From NCBI GenBank assembly GCA_049651845.1, contig JBASCW010000078.1, positions 1 through 38,356 on the forward strand: a DNA stretch of 38,356 bases. The letters run 5' to 3'. This DNA is from RBG-16-66-20 sp049651845. GTDB lineage: Bacteria; Pseudomonadota; Gammaproteobacteria; Burkholderiales; SG8-39. The notes beneath the pieces were generated by a model. It was not told the origin of the DNA. It did no database searches and saw nothing but the letters and a program-made list of their open reading frames with translations. Position 1 is the stretch's first letter. The number at the start of each line of letters is the position of its first letter. Made by a program: the position numbers and the translations under genes. Positions 1-7,283 of the stretch are shown in pieces.

Positions 1-1
1 G

Positions 2-1720
2 CTGCACGCCGCGAGCGGCCTGCGCCTGGGTTACGGCGAGCTCGCCGCGGAGGCCGCCGCGCTGCCGCTGCCCGCGCAGGCGCGCCCGAAGGATCCGGCG
101 CATTTCCGCCTGCTCGGACGGCCGCAGCCGCGCCTCGACACGCCCGCGAAGTGCGACGGCAGCGCGCGGTTCGGCATCGACGTGCGCCTGCCGGGCCTGC
201 AGTATGCGGCGATCCTGCACTGCCCGGTGTTCGGCGGCTCGCTCAAGTCCGTGCAATCGGACAAGGCGAAGCGCATGCCGGGCGTGAAGGCGGTGATCGA
301 GCTCGCCGCGACCCCGGCCACCGCGGCGGCGGTCGCGGTGGTGGCCGACGGCTGGTGGCGCGCGCAGGAAGCGCTCGGCGCGCTCGAAATCGCCTGGGAC
401 GAGGGCGCGCATGCGGCGCTCGATTCGGCGCAGCAGCGCAGGGCCTATGCGGAGCTGCTCGCGCGCGGCAAGGCGCGCGCCTACGAGGACCTGGGCGATG
501 CGGGCGCGGCGCTCGCAAAGGCGCAGAAGCTCGTCGAGGCAGACTACGAGGTGCCCTACCTCGCGCACGCGACGATGGAGCCGATGAACGCGACCGCGCT
601 CGTGAAGGACGGCCGCTGCGAGATCTGGGTGGGCAACCAGGCGCCGACGCTCGTGAAATGGTTCGCGGCGAAGGCGGCCAACGTGCCCGGCGACGCGGTC
701 ACCGTGCACACGCCCTTCCTCGGCGGCGGCTTCGGCCGGCGCATCGAGATCGACGTCTCGGTCGAGGCGGCGGCGATCGCCGCGCGCATGCCCGGCGTAC
801 CGGTGCAGCTGATCTGGTCGCGCGAGGAGGACATGCGCCACGACGCCTACCGGCCGATGGCGCACTCGCGCCTGCGCTGCGCGCTGGACGCCTCGGGCTC
901 GATCGCGGCCTGGCATCACCGCATCGTCGGACAGTCGTGCACGCAGGGGCTCACGTCGCGGCTGCTGCCCGCGGCGGCCTCCGACCTGATGAAGGACAAG
1001 ACCACGGCCGAAGGCGCCTTCGACCTGCCGTACGCGATGCCCAACCGGCTCGTGGAGCACGTGCTCGCCGAGCAACCGGTACCGGTGGGCTACTGGCGCA
1101 GCGTGGGGCACAGCTACAACGCCTATTTCGTGGAGGCGTTCCTCGACGAGATCGCGCGCGCGGCCGGCAAGGACCCGTTCGAATTCCGCCGCGCGATGCT
1201 CGGCGGCGCGCCGCGCCACCGGCGCGTGCTCGAGGCCGCCGCGCAGCTGGGCGGCTGGGGCACGCCGCTCGCCGCCGCGCCGGGCACGCGCGCGGGACGC
1301 GGCATCGCGCTCGCCGAGTCGTTCCACTCGATCGTCGCGCAGGTCGCCGAGGTAGAAGTCGACGCGAAGGGGGCGGTGCGCGCGCGTCGCATCGCCTGCG
1401 CTGTGGATTGCGGCAAGGCGGTGAATCCGGCGACCGTGGTCGCGCAGATGCAGAGCGGCATCGTGTTCGGGCTGACCGCGGCGCTCCACGGCGAGATCAC
1501 GCTCAAGGGCGGGCGCGTGGAGCAAGGCAACTTCGGCGATTACCCGATGCTCGGCATGGCGGACTGTCCCGCGATCGCCGTGGAGATCGTGGAGAGCGGC
1601 TGGGAGCACCTGGGCGGGGTCGGCGAGCCGGGCACGCCGCCCGTGGCGCCCGCGCTCGCCAACGCCGTGTTCGCCGCGACCGGCAAGCCGGTGCGCCGCT
1701 TGCCGATCCGCGCCGGCTGA
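2..1720 (+). CDS. Molybdopterin-binding hydroxylase large subunit, isoquinoline 1-oxidoreductase beta-subunit type (5' partial)
   Basis: The reading frame is open from base 2, so the true start lies left of the window; about 572 residues are visible. The glycine-rich GGGFGRR motif near base 721-741 is typical of the membrane-associated or periplasmic xanthine dehydrogenase family subset (IorB-like) that binds molybdopterin cytosine dinucleotide. Toward the C-terminus, an AVDCGKAVNPATV stretch and a GGVGEPGTPPVAPALANAV stretch (about 1615-1665) match the family's cofactor-binding end, where the active-site Glu of GEPGTPP sits. These enzymes hydroxylate N-heterocycles or oxidise aldehydes with a small 2Fe-2S partner, which must lie outside the window. 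The family assignment is firm; the substrate is unknown. It converges on the leftward operon after a gap of only 7 bp. Confidence 0.88.
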   Translation: MHAASGLRLGYGELAAEAAALPLPAQARPKDPAHFRLLGRPQPRLDTPAKCDGSARFGIDVRLPGLQYAAILHCPVFGGSLKSVQSDKAKRMPGVKAVIELAATPATAAAVAVVADGWWRAQEALGALEIAWDEGAHAALDSAQQRRAYAELLARGKARAYEDLGDAGAALAKAQKLVEADYEVPYLAHATMEPMNATALVKDGRCEIWVGNQAPTLVKWFAAKAANVPGDAVTVHTPFLGGGFGRRIEIDVSVEAAAIAARMPGVPVQLIWSREEDMRHDAYRPMAHSRLRCALDASGSIAAWHHRIVGQSCTQGLTSRLLPAAASDLMKDKTTAEGAFDLPYAMPNRLVEHVLAEQPVPVGYWRSVGHSYNAYFVEAFLDEIARAAGKDPFEFRRAMLGGAPRHRRVLEAAAQLGGWGTPLAAAPGTRAGRGIALAESFHSIVAQVAEVEVDAKGAVRARRIACAVDCGKAVNPATVVAQMQSGIVFGLTAALHGEITLKGGRVEQGNFGDYPMLGMADCPAIAVEIVESGWEHLGGVGEPGTPPVAPALANAVFAATGKPVRRLPIRAG

Positions 1721-1727
1721 ATTCCGT

Positions 1728-2912
1728 TCAGCGCGCGATCGCGGCGCTTTCGACGGCGAGGCGTTCCAGCTTCGCGGGGTCGAGCGTCACACCAAGCCCG
1801 TGGCCGGAAGGAATCCTCATCGCGCCAGCCTTCACTTCCTGGACTTCCTCGAGAACGTCGGAAGAAAGGAAATGCAGGCTGGCGTCGTTCGGGTATTCCA
1901 CCTCGGGCAGCGCCGCCGCGAGGTGCAGGTTGGCGACCGTGGCGATGCCCGTCTCGTAGACGCCGTGCAGCGCGGGCTTGAGGCCGAACCCGTGCGCGAC
2001 CTTCGCCATGCGGCGCAGCGCGTCGATGCCGCCCCACATGAACAGGTCGCCCAGCACCACGTCCACCGCCTGGCGGCGGATCGCCGGCGCGAGCTGCTCG
2101 TCCTTGACCACCCACATGTTGGTGGCGACCGGCGTCTTCACCGCCGCCTTCAGGCGCGCGAGGCCCTCCAGCTCGCCGGTGGGGTCTTCGAAGAACTCCA
2201 GCCCGAGCCCGTCGAGCCGCTTGCAGAGCGCGGCCGCGGCCGCGGGGCCGTAGTTGGCGTTCGGGTCGAAGCGGATGCGCGCCTGCGGCATCGCTTCCTT
2301 GAGTTCGTTGAGCAGCTTCCAGTCCCACTCGGTCGAGTAGGCGGCGCTCTTCAGCTTGAAATTCCTGAAGCCGAATTTCTGCACCTGCTGTGCAGCGAAC
2401 TGAACGACAAGTCCCGTATTCGATAAATCGTCAAGGTGTTCCGTAAGCTCGGTGCGCGTCACGGCGCGCGGCAGGATCGCGGCGGGCAGGGTGCACACCA
2501 CGTCGATGGACTCGCGGCGCGCGCCGCAGCGGCGCCCGCCGACCAGCTCGGCGAGCGGCATCTCCAGGCTGCGCGCCACCGCGTCCCAGGCCGCGAGGTC
2601 CAGCCCCGCGAACGCCGCGCGCCCGTTGCGGCCATGCTTGTGGTCGTAGTTCGACCTGCCGAGCGTGGCCGTGCGCAGCGCGAAGCGGTCGAGCGCGTCC
2701 TTGCCGACCCAGCTGCCGGCGAAGTCCTTCGCGAGCGCGAACACCTCGGGCGTGCCCCAGCAGTCGCCGAGCCCGACCGCGCCGTTCTCCAGCGTCAGCT
2801 CGACGACGGTGCGCTCGGCCTTCTGGATCACGTACATCGAGCCCGCGTGCACCAGGGTGAGCGGGATCGAGACGCGCGTGAGGCGTATCGAGGATATTCC
2901 TAGCTTTGCCAC
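1728..2912 (-). CDS. Enolase-superfamily enzyme, glucarate dehydratase subgroup (mandelate racemase/muconate lactonizing family)
   Basis: 394 residues from a GTG start at 2912 that overlaps the upstream gene by 13 bp. It has an N-terminal capping domain (about 1-130) and a (beta/alpha)7-beta barrel. Catalytic positions of the glucarate dehydratase subgroup can be placed: K186 and K188 (FKLKS), metal ligands D216 (RFDPNAN) and E242 (FFEDP), N265 (ATNMW), D289 and H316 (ALHG). The protein should therefore be an active, Mg-dependent proton-abstracting enzyme, probably a dehydratase of a sugar acid or similar carboxylate. It is the last gene of a four-gene leftward operon with a truncated paralogue, a MetE-like protein and an HMG-CoA lyase-like protein. 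That company is unusual for sugar-acid catabolism, so the substrate is open. Confidence 0.9.
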   Translation of the reverse strand: MAKLGISSIRLTRVSIPLTLVHAGSMYVIQKAERTVVELTLENGAVGLGDCWGTPEVFALAKDFAGSWVGKDALDRFALRTATLGRSNYDHKHGRNGRAAFAGLDLAAWDAVARSLEMPLAELVGGRRCGARRESIDVVCTLPAAILPRAVTRTELTEHLDDLSNTGLVVQFAAQQVQKFGFRNFKLKSAAYSTEWDWKLLNELKEAMPQARIRFDPNANYGPAAAAALCKRLDGLGLEFFEDPTGELEGLARLKAAVKTPVATNMWVVKDEQLAPAIRRQAVDVVLGDLFMWGGIDALRRMAKVAHGFGLKPALHGVYETGIATVANLHLAAALPEVEYPNDASLHFLSSDVLEEVQEVKAGAMRIPSGHGLGVTLDPAKLERLAVESAAIAR

Positions 2913-3496
2913 TGGATCTTGCTGAAGGCGGGTTCCAGAGACCAGTCGATGCCGATGCCGGGCGCGTCTCTTACCGGGACTGCTTTATCAACAGGGGAAA
3001 CCCGAAGAATTACCCCTGTGTCATCCCCTCTGATCGTCGCGGCCAAAGCAGCGCAATACTGGATCTCCCACGGGTGTGCATTGGGCGCGAGCAGCGCGAT
3101 GCCGAGGTCGAAGGCATTCGCCACCGCGGCGATCGTTTCCACCATCTCCACCGAGCCCCAGGCGAAGGGATCGATGCGCAGAAGGTCGAACTTGTTGTCG
3201 AGAACGCCCCTGCGCAGCGCGGTCCAATCCGGCGCAATCGAGGGGTTTTCATCCAGATTGATGCTCATCTCTTTCCTGTAAGAACCTCCTAGCAAGGCAT
3301 GCAAAGGCACGCCCCTGCTGCGCCCGAGCGCGTCCCAGGCGGCCATGTCGCGCGCAACGCCGGCATCCTCGTTCAGCGTGAAGCCGAAGCCCGCGGTGCC
3401 GCCGTCGAGCAGCACGCGCGCCACGAGCGCCTCGGCGCCGGAGCCCAGGCGCAGCGAATGGACGTGCGTGTACGCGATCGCGACCGGCGCCGCCAA
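2900..3496 (-). CDS. Truncated enolase-superfamily protein lacking the catalytic middle
   Basis: 198 residues, about half the usual family length, from a TTG start just past the stop of the upstream gene. The N-terminus resembles a shortened capping domain, including an AAWDALGRSRGVPLHALLGG stretch typical of mandelate racemase relatives. The C-terminal half (LRIDPFAWG and LLAPNAHPWE) parallels the late barrel strands of the neighbour at 1728-2912 (LGDLFMWGG and ALHGVYE). The segment carrying the KxK lysines and the D and E metal ligands is absent, and the two parts are joined in one open frame without stop codons. It is probably a pseudoenzyme or partner subunit of the neighbouring full-length enzyme. 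The alternative is an in-frame deletion remnant that happens to remain open. Translational coupling on both sides argues for a maintained gene. Confidence 0.72.
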   Translation of the reverse strand: MAAPVAIAYTHVHSLRLGSGAEALVARVLLDGGTAGFGFTLNEDAGVARDMAAWDALGRSRGVPLHALLGGSYRKEMSINLDENPSIAPDWTALRRGVLDNKFDLLRIDPFAWGSVEMVETIAAVANAFDLGIALLAPNAHPWEIQYCAALAATIRGDDTGVILRVSPVDKAVPVRDAPGIGIDWSLEPAFSKIQWQS

Positions 3497-3497
3497 T

Positions 3498-4583
3498 TCA
3501 ACCCCAGACTTCGCGCGCCACCGCGACCACGCGCTCGAGCTTCTGCCACTGCTCGTCCATCGACAGCGCGTTGCCGTGATGGGTGCTGGAAAAGCCGCAC
3601 TGCGGCGACAGGCAGAGGTTTTCCAGGGGGACGAATCGTTCCGCTTCCCGTATTCGCCTGACGAGGGAATCCCTGGTTTCGAGTTCTCCGACCTTGGTCG
3701 TCACCAGCCCGAGGACGACCTTCTTGTCCTTCGGCAGGAACCGCAGCGGCTCGAAAGTGCCGGCGCGCTCGGAATCGAACTCCATGAAGAAGGCGTCCAC
3801 CGCCGAGGAGAACATCGCCTCGGCGACCGGCTCGTAGCCGCCGGAGGCGACCCAGCTCGACTTGAAGTTGCCGCGGCAGGTGTGCATCGTGATCGCCATG
3901 CCGGCCGGCCGGTCCCGGAGCGCCGCGCTCACCGCCTCGGCGTAGGTGCGCGGCAGCAGCGCCGGATCGTCGCCGTTCCTGCGGCAGGTCTCCTGGATCT
4001 TGGGGTCGCACAGGTAGGAGAAGCTCACGTCATCTAGCTGCAGGTAGCTGCAGCCGGCGTCGGCGAACTGGCGGATCGCCTTGCGGTAGGCGGCCGCGGT
4101 GTCGGCCCAGAACTCCCGCAGGTCCGGGTACGCGTCCTTCGAGATCGAGCTGCGCCCGCCGCGCAGGTGCAGCATCGCGGGCGAGGGGACGGTCAGTTTT
4201 GCGGTTCGCTTGGTGTTTTCCTTCAGAAAGGCGAAATCCCTCACCATGATCGGCTTCGAACAGCCGATCTTCCCGGTTACCGAGGGAATCGGCGGCTGCT
4301 CCTCGGTGCCGCCGAATTTCGGGCCGGGATTGGCCACCGCGGTGACGCCGTCCAGCTGCGTCATGAAATCGAGGTGCCACCAGTCGCGGCGCATCTCGCC
4401 GTCGGTGATGGATTGCAGGCCGATGGATTCCTGCCTTTGAATCGCTTCCCTGATGCATTTGTCTTCCAGGGTTTTCAGTTCGCTGGAAGGGATTTCATTC
4501 CTCTTGAACCTGGCCCTGGCTTGCGCAAGCTGATTCGGCCTCAGCAGGCTGCCGACCTGGTCGGCACGGAATGGCGGCTTCAT
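3498..4583 (-). CDS. Core MetE-like (cobalamin-independent methionine synthase II family) methyltransferase
   Basis: 361 residues, equivalent to only the C-terminal catalytic barrel of MetE. The complete zinc set is visible: H234 and C236 (MHTCRGN), E268 (FFMEFD) and C329 (LSPQCGF). The N-terminal DQVGSLLRP motif is also typical of these short family members. The zinc site activates a thiol to accept a methyl group. Core MetE-like proteins of this size do not necessarily make methionine from methyl-folate, and the donor here is unknown. The ATG start overlaps the stop of the lyase gene by 4 bp (ATGA). With protocatechuate dioxygenase encoded next door, a role in handling methyl groups from methoxylated aromatics is conceivable, but this is inference. 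Confidence 0.88.
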   Translation of the reverse strand: MKPPFRADQVGSLLRPNQLAQARARFKRNEIPSSELKTLEDKCIREAIQRQESIGLQSITDGEMRRDWWHLDFMTQLDGVTAVANPGPKFGGTEEQPPIPSVTGKIGCSKPIMVRDFAFLKENTKRTAKLTVPSPAMLHLRGGRSSISKDAYPDLREFWADTAAAYRKAIRQFADAGCSYLQLDDVSFSYLCDPKIQETCRRNGDDPALLPRTYAEAVSAALRDRPAGMAITMHTCRGNFKSSWVASGGYEPVAEAMFSSAVDAFFMEFDSERAGTFEPLRFLPKDKKVVLGLVTTKVGELETRDSLVRRIREAERFVPLENLCLSPQCGFSSTHHGNALSMDEQWQKLERVVAVAREVWG

Positions 4584-5509
4584 TGCAGTGGATTCAATCC
4601 GCTCCGGGTGACACGGCCGTGCAGCTCGCGGCCAAGCGCCTGCTCGCAGAGCTCCGCGGTGGCGAGCAGCCGGTCCAAGTCTATCCCGGTGGCGATGCCC
4701 ATGGATTCGAACAGGCTCACGAGGTCCTCGGTGCAGACGTTGCCCGTGAAGCCGCCGCCATATTTGACCCGGGCCGGATGCCCGCCCACGCCGCCGAACG
4801 AGGCATCGAAGTGACGCGCGCCCGCCTCGTAGGCGGCGACGCAGTTCACGAGCCCGGTGCCGCGGGAGTCGTGGAAATGGGCGATCGGGGTGACGCCCCT
4901 CAGGTCTTGAATTCTCTCGAACAGGTATTGCACGGAATGCGGCGTAGCCATCCCGGTCGTATCGCCGATTGCCACGTGGTCGACGCCCAGCGAATTGAAA
5001 CGGGACACGTCGTTCAACACGCTTTCAGGATCAACTCTGCCTTCAAAAGGACAACCGAAGGCGACGGAAACCGTCCCGACCGGCCGGAAGCGCCCGCCCG
5101 CGACCTTCACCATCTCCTCGACGTTTGCCCACTGCTCGGCGCGACCGCGATTGAGGTTCTTCCGGGAGTGCGATTCGGTGGCCGACACCAGCAGGCTGAT
5201 CTCGTTGACGCCGAAACCGGCATCCAGATCTTTCACTGCTCTTTGTACGGCCGTTGGATTCGCGCACGTGGCTTTATAGAAAACACCGGGCGAACGAGCC
5301 AAACCCTTCAGGAGTTCGCTCGCGTCCGCGAACTGCGGCACGACCTTCGGGTTGGAGTACGACGTCGCTTCGACCCTCGGGAAGCCGATGCCCGCGAAGC
5401 GCTCGAGCAGGGCGCGCTTGGTCGCGGTGGGGATGAAGGCCGGCTCGTGCTGCAGCCCGTCGCGGGCGAAGCACTCGCACAGGACGACGGCAGCGCTGCG
5501 GTCCGACAT
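4580..5509 (-). CDS. HMG-CoA lyase-family (HMGL-like TIM barrel) lyase with His replacing the catalytic Cys
   Basis: 309 residues when started at the ATG at 5509 (MSDR); an alternative in-frame ATG lies 12 bp upstream at 5521. The TIM-barrel signatures of the HMGL-like family are present: R16-D17 (CFARDGLQ), the metal-binding H211 and H213 (HFHDSRG) and N257 (GNVCTEDL). In true HMG-CoA lyase the flexible loop carries GGCP with a catalytic cysteine. Here the equivalent reads GGHP (H244), so the usual general acid is missing. It is likely an aldol-type lyase on another acyl-CoA or carboxylic acid. It is the first gene of the leftward operon and diverges from pcaH. A longer upstream frame exists but overlaps pcaH antisense and is not credible. 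Confidence 0.87.
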   Translation of the reverse strand: MSDRSAAVVLCECFARDGLQHEPAFIPTATKRALLERFAGIGFPRVEATSYSNPKVVPQFADASELLKGLARSPGVFYKATCANPTAVQRAVKDLDAGFGVNEISLLVSATESHSRKNLNRGRAEQWANVEEMVKVAGGRFRPVGTVSVAFGCPFEGRVDPESVLNDVSRFNSLGVDHVAIGDTTGMATPHSVQYLFERIQDLRGVTPIAHFHDSRGTGLVNCVAAYEAGARHFDASFGGVGGHPARVKYGGGFTGNVCTEDLVSLFESMGIATGIDLDRLLATAELCEQALGRELHGRVTRSGLNPLQ

Positions 5510-5510
5510 A

Positions 5511-5546
5511 GTTGACAGCATCAACCAGTTGCGCGAAGCTGTCAAC
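5511..5546. promoter_or_regulatory. Divergent operator/promoter candidate between the lyase operon and pcaH
   Basis: Nine-base arms GTTGACAGC (5511-5519) and GCTGTCAAC (5538-5546) form a perfect inverted repeat with an 18-base spacer. Each arm contains TTGACA, so on each strand a -35-like hexamer points toward one of the divergent genes. A second, tighter palindrome, GTTGA-CAGCA-TCAAC (5511-5525), lies within it. The MarR-type regulator encoded third in the rightward operon (6810-7283) is the obvious candidate to bind here. No good -10 hexamer is evident 17 bp downstream on either strand. Confidence 0.5.
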
Positions 5547-5563
5547 GAGCGAAAGATGCGGCC

Positions 5564-6262
5564 ATGACCACCCTGATCCTGCCGCGCGACGAGCGCACCC
5601 AGCCCGCGCGCATCGTCGCCGGCTACCCGCAGACGCCGCTGCGCAACCCGGCCGAGCCGCTCGTCAGGCGCCCGCCTACGCTCTCGGAACTCACCGGGCC
5701 GCTCGAGGTGGCGGCGCGCGTCGAGCTGCTCGGCGGCGACATCGCCGGCCACGGCGAGCAGCAGGCGATCGGCCAGCTGATCCAGCTCAAGGTGCGCGTG
5801 CTGGACGAGGACGGCGCGCCGGTGGGCGGCACGGTGGTGGAAATCTGGCAGGCGAACGCCGCGGGCCGCTACATCCACCCGAACGACGACGACCACGCGC
5901 CGAGGGACGCGAACTTCTACGGCGCCGCGCGCCTGCTGACCGACGAGAGCGGCTGCTTCACGCTGCGCACGGTGAAGCCCGGCGCCTACCCGGTGCCGAC
6001 AAAGGATGGCTGGTGGCGTCCGCCGCACATCCATTTCTCGCTGTTCGGCAAGGTCTGGCTGTCGCGCCTGGTCACGCAGATGTACTTTCCGGGCGAGCCG
6101 CTAAACGCGCAGGACCGGATTCTCAACGCGGTGCCGGATGCCGCGGCGCGCGAGCGACTGGTCGCGCGCCATGTGGCGCCCACGGGCGATCCCTACAACG
6201 CGCTGGTCTACGAGCACCAGATCGTGCTGCGCGGCCGCGCGGCCACGCCCGAGCAGCCATGA
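5564..6262 (+). CDS. pcaH: Protocatechuate 3,4-dioxygenase beta subunit
   Basis: 232 residues. This is the iron-bearing subunit that performs intradiol cleavage of protocatechuate to 3-carboxy-cis,cis-muconate. The non-haem Fe(III) ligands are readable: Y103 (GRYIHP), Y142 (KPGAYPVP), H155 and H157 (RPPHIHF). The N-terminal R-YPQTPLRNPAEP region is typical of beta rather than alpha subunits. The stop overlaps the start of the alpha gene (ATGA). It is first in a rightward operon and diverges from the lyase operon across the 5511-5546 inverted repeat. No downstream beta-ketoadipate genes (pcaB, C, D) are in the window. Confidence 0.95.
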   Translation: MTTLILPRDERTQPARIVAGYPQTPLRNPAEPLVRRPPTLSELTGPLEVAARVELLGGDIAGHGEQQAIGQLIQLKVRVLDEDGAPVGGTVVEIWQANAAGRYIHPNDDDHAPRDANFYGAARLLTDESGCFTLRTVKPGAYPVPTKDGWWRPPHIHFSLFGKVWLSRLVTQMYFPGEPLNAQDRILNAVPDAAARERLVARHVAPTGDPYNALVYEHQIVLRGRAATPEQP

Positions 6263-6810
6263 AGAGAGCGGCGCTGATCCCTACAGGCGAGGCCACGATC
6301 GGGCCGTTCTTCCCGCCGCGCTACGTGGATGCGGGCGCGAACGACCTGACGGCCTTCGATGGACGCGAGGCGCAGGGCGAGGCGATCGAGATCCGCGGAC
6401 GCGTGCTGCAGCTGGACGCCATGCCGCTGGAGAACCTGATCGTGGAGACCTGGCAGGCGGATGCGCGCGGCATCTACCGGCACCCGGCCGACCCGCGCCA
6501 CCGCGAGGCCGACCCGGGCTTTCTCGGCTGGGGGCGCGCGGCGACCGACGCGCGGGGCGGCTACCGCTTCCGCACCATCCGCCCCGGCGCGCCGCAGGGC
6601 CGTCTCGCGCACGTCAACTTCATGCTGATGTTCTCCGGCTTGATGCGGATCCTGAAGACCACCATGTTCTTAGAGGAAGGCGACGATCCTGTCTTGAATC
6701 TGGTGTTGAACAGAAAAAATCTCTTGATTGCAAAAAAAGAAAATCAAGATCAATACATCTTCGACATCCGGCTGCGCGGCGAGAACGAGACGCCGTTCTT
6801 CGACGACTGA
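6259..6810 (+). CDS. pcaG: Protocatechuate 3,4-dioxygenase alpha subunit
   Basis: 183 residues, slightly short for the family. The start, TIGPFFPP, is the classical alpha-subunit opening, and the end, GENETPFFDD, matches the family C-terminus. The ligand residues of the beta subunit are absent, as expected. The alpha subunit shapes the active-site pocket in the (alpha-beta-Fe) protomer. The ATG overlaps the pcaH stop by 4 bp and the stop overlaps the marR start by one base. Bases about 6691-6760 are only about 30% GC, encoding a Lys/Asn/Ile-rich stretch (NRKNLLIAKKENQDQ). This contrasts sharply with the rest of the gene. Confidence 0.94.
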   Translation: MKRAALIPTGEATIGPFFPPRYVDAGANDLTAFDGREAQGEAIEIRGRVLQLDAMPLENLIVETWQADARGIYRHPADPRHREADPGFLGWGRAATDARGGYRFRTIRPGAPQGRLAHVNFMLMFSGLMRILKTTMFLEEGDDPVLNLVLNRKNLLIAKKENQDQYIFDIRLRGENETPFFDD

Positions 6811-7283
6811 TGCTGCAGCGCGCCACGCCGACGATCCGCGAGCTGCTGTCGTACCGGCTGCACCGCGTGGCCAACCTGCTGTCGCGCGGCGCCGAGATGC
6901 GCTACCGGCGCGAGTTCGGCGTGAGCCTGTGGGAGTGGCGCAGCGTCGCGCTGCTGGGCGGCGCGGCCGAGCCGCAGTCGCTGAACGAGCTCGCGCGCGC
7001 CGCCGGCATGGACAAGAGCCAGATGAGCCGCGTGGTCGCGGGCCTCACGCGAAAGAGGATCGTGGTGCGCGGCAGCGACGCGAACGACGGCCGCGGCATC
7101 CGGCTGTCGCTCACCGCGCGGGGCAGGAGCCTGTACCAGAAGCTGATACGCGCCGCCGCCGAGCGCAACGACGCTTTCGTGGGCTGCCTGACCGCGAAGG
7201 AGCGCGTGGCGCTCGACGCCATCATGGCGAAGCTCGCGCGCGAGGCGCGCAACCTGATCCAGCGCGAGAAGGACGCGCGGTGA
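6810..7283 (+). CDS. MarR-family transcriptional regulator
   Basis: 157 residues with a winged helix-turn-helix. The recognition helix region reads SLNELARAAGMDKSQMSRVV, followed by the wing RGSDANDGRGIRLSLTARG. MarR proteins bind palindromic operators as dimers and usually respond to phenolic ligands. As the third gene of the pcaHG operon, it most likely controls this operon and perhaps the divergent lyase operon through the repeat at 5511-5546. Start and stop are both fused to neighbours (TGATG at 6808-6812, GTGA at 7280-7283). Confidence 0.92.
   Translation: MLQRATPTIRELLSYRLHRVANLLSRGAEMRYRREFGVSLWEWRSVALLGGAAEPQSLNELARAAGMDKSQMSRVVAGLTRKRIVVRGSDANDGRGIRLSLTARGRSLYQKLIRAAAERNDAFVGCLTAKERVALDAIMAKLAREARNLIQREKDAR

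Noticed and set aside
151..1959. 602-residue open frame over the molybdopterin hydroxylase gene
   Set aside because: Arg/Gly/Ala-rich composition typical of an out-of-frame reading of high-GC coding DNA; the true frame carries clear family motifs.
5510..6034. N-terminal extension of the HMGL-like lyase over pcaH
   Set aside because: The extension is antisense to pcaH and has no family similarity; the lyase domain begins at MSDR.
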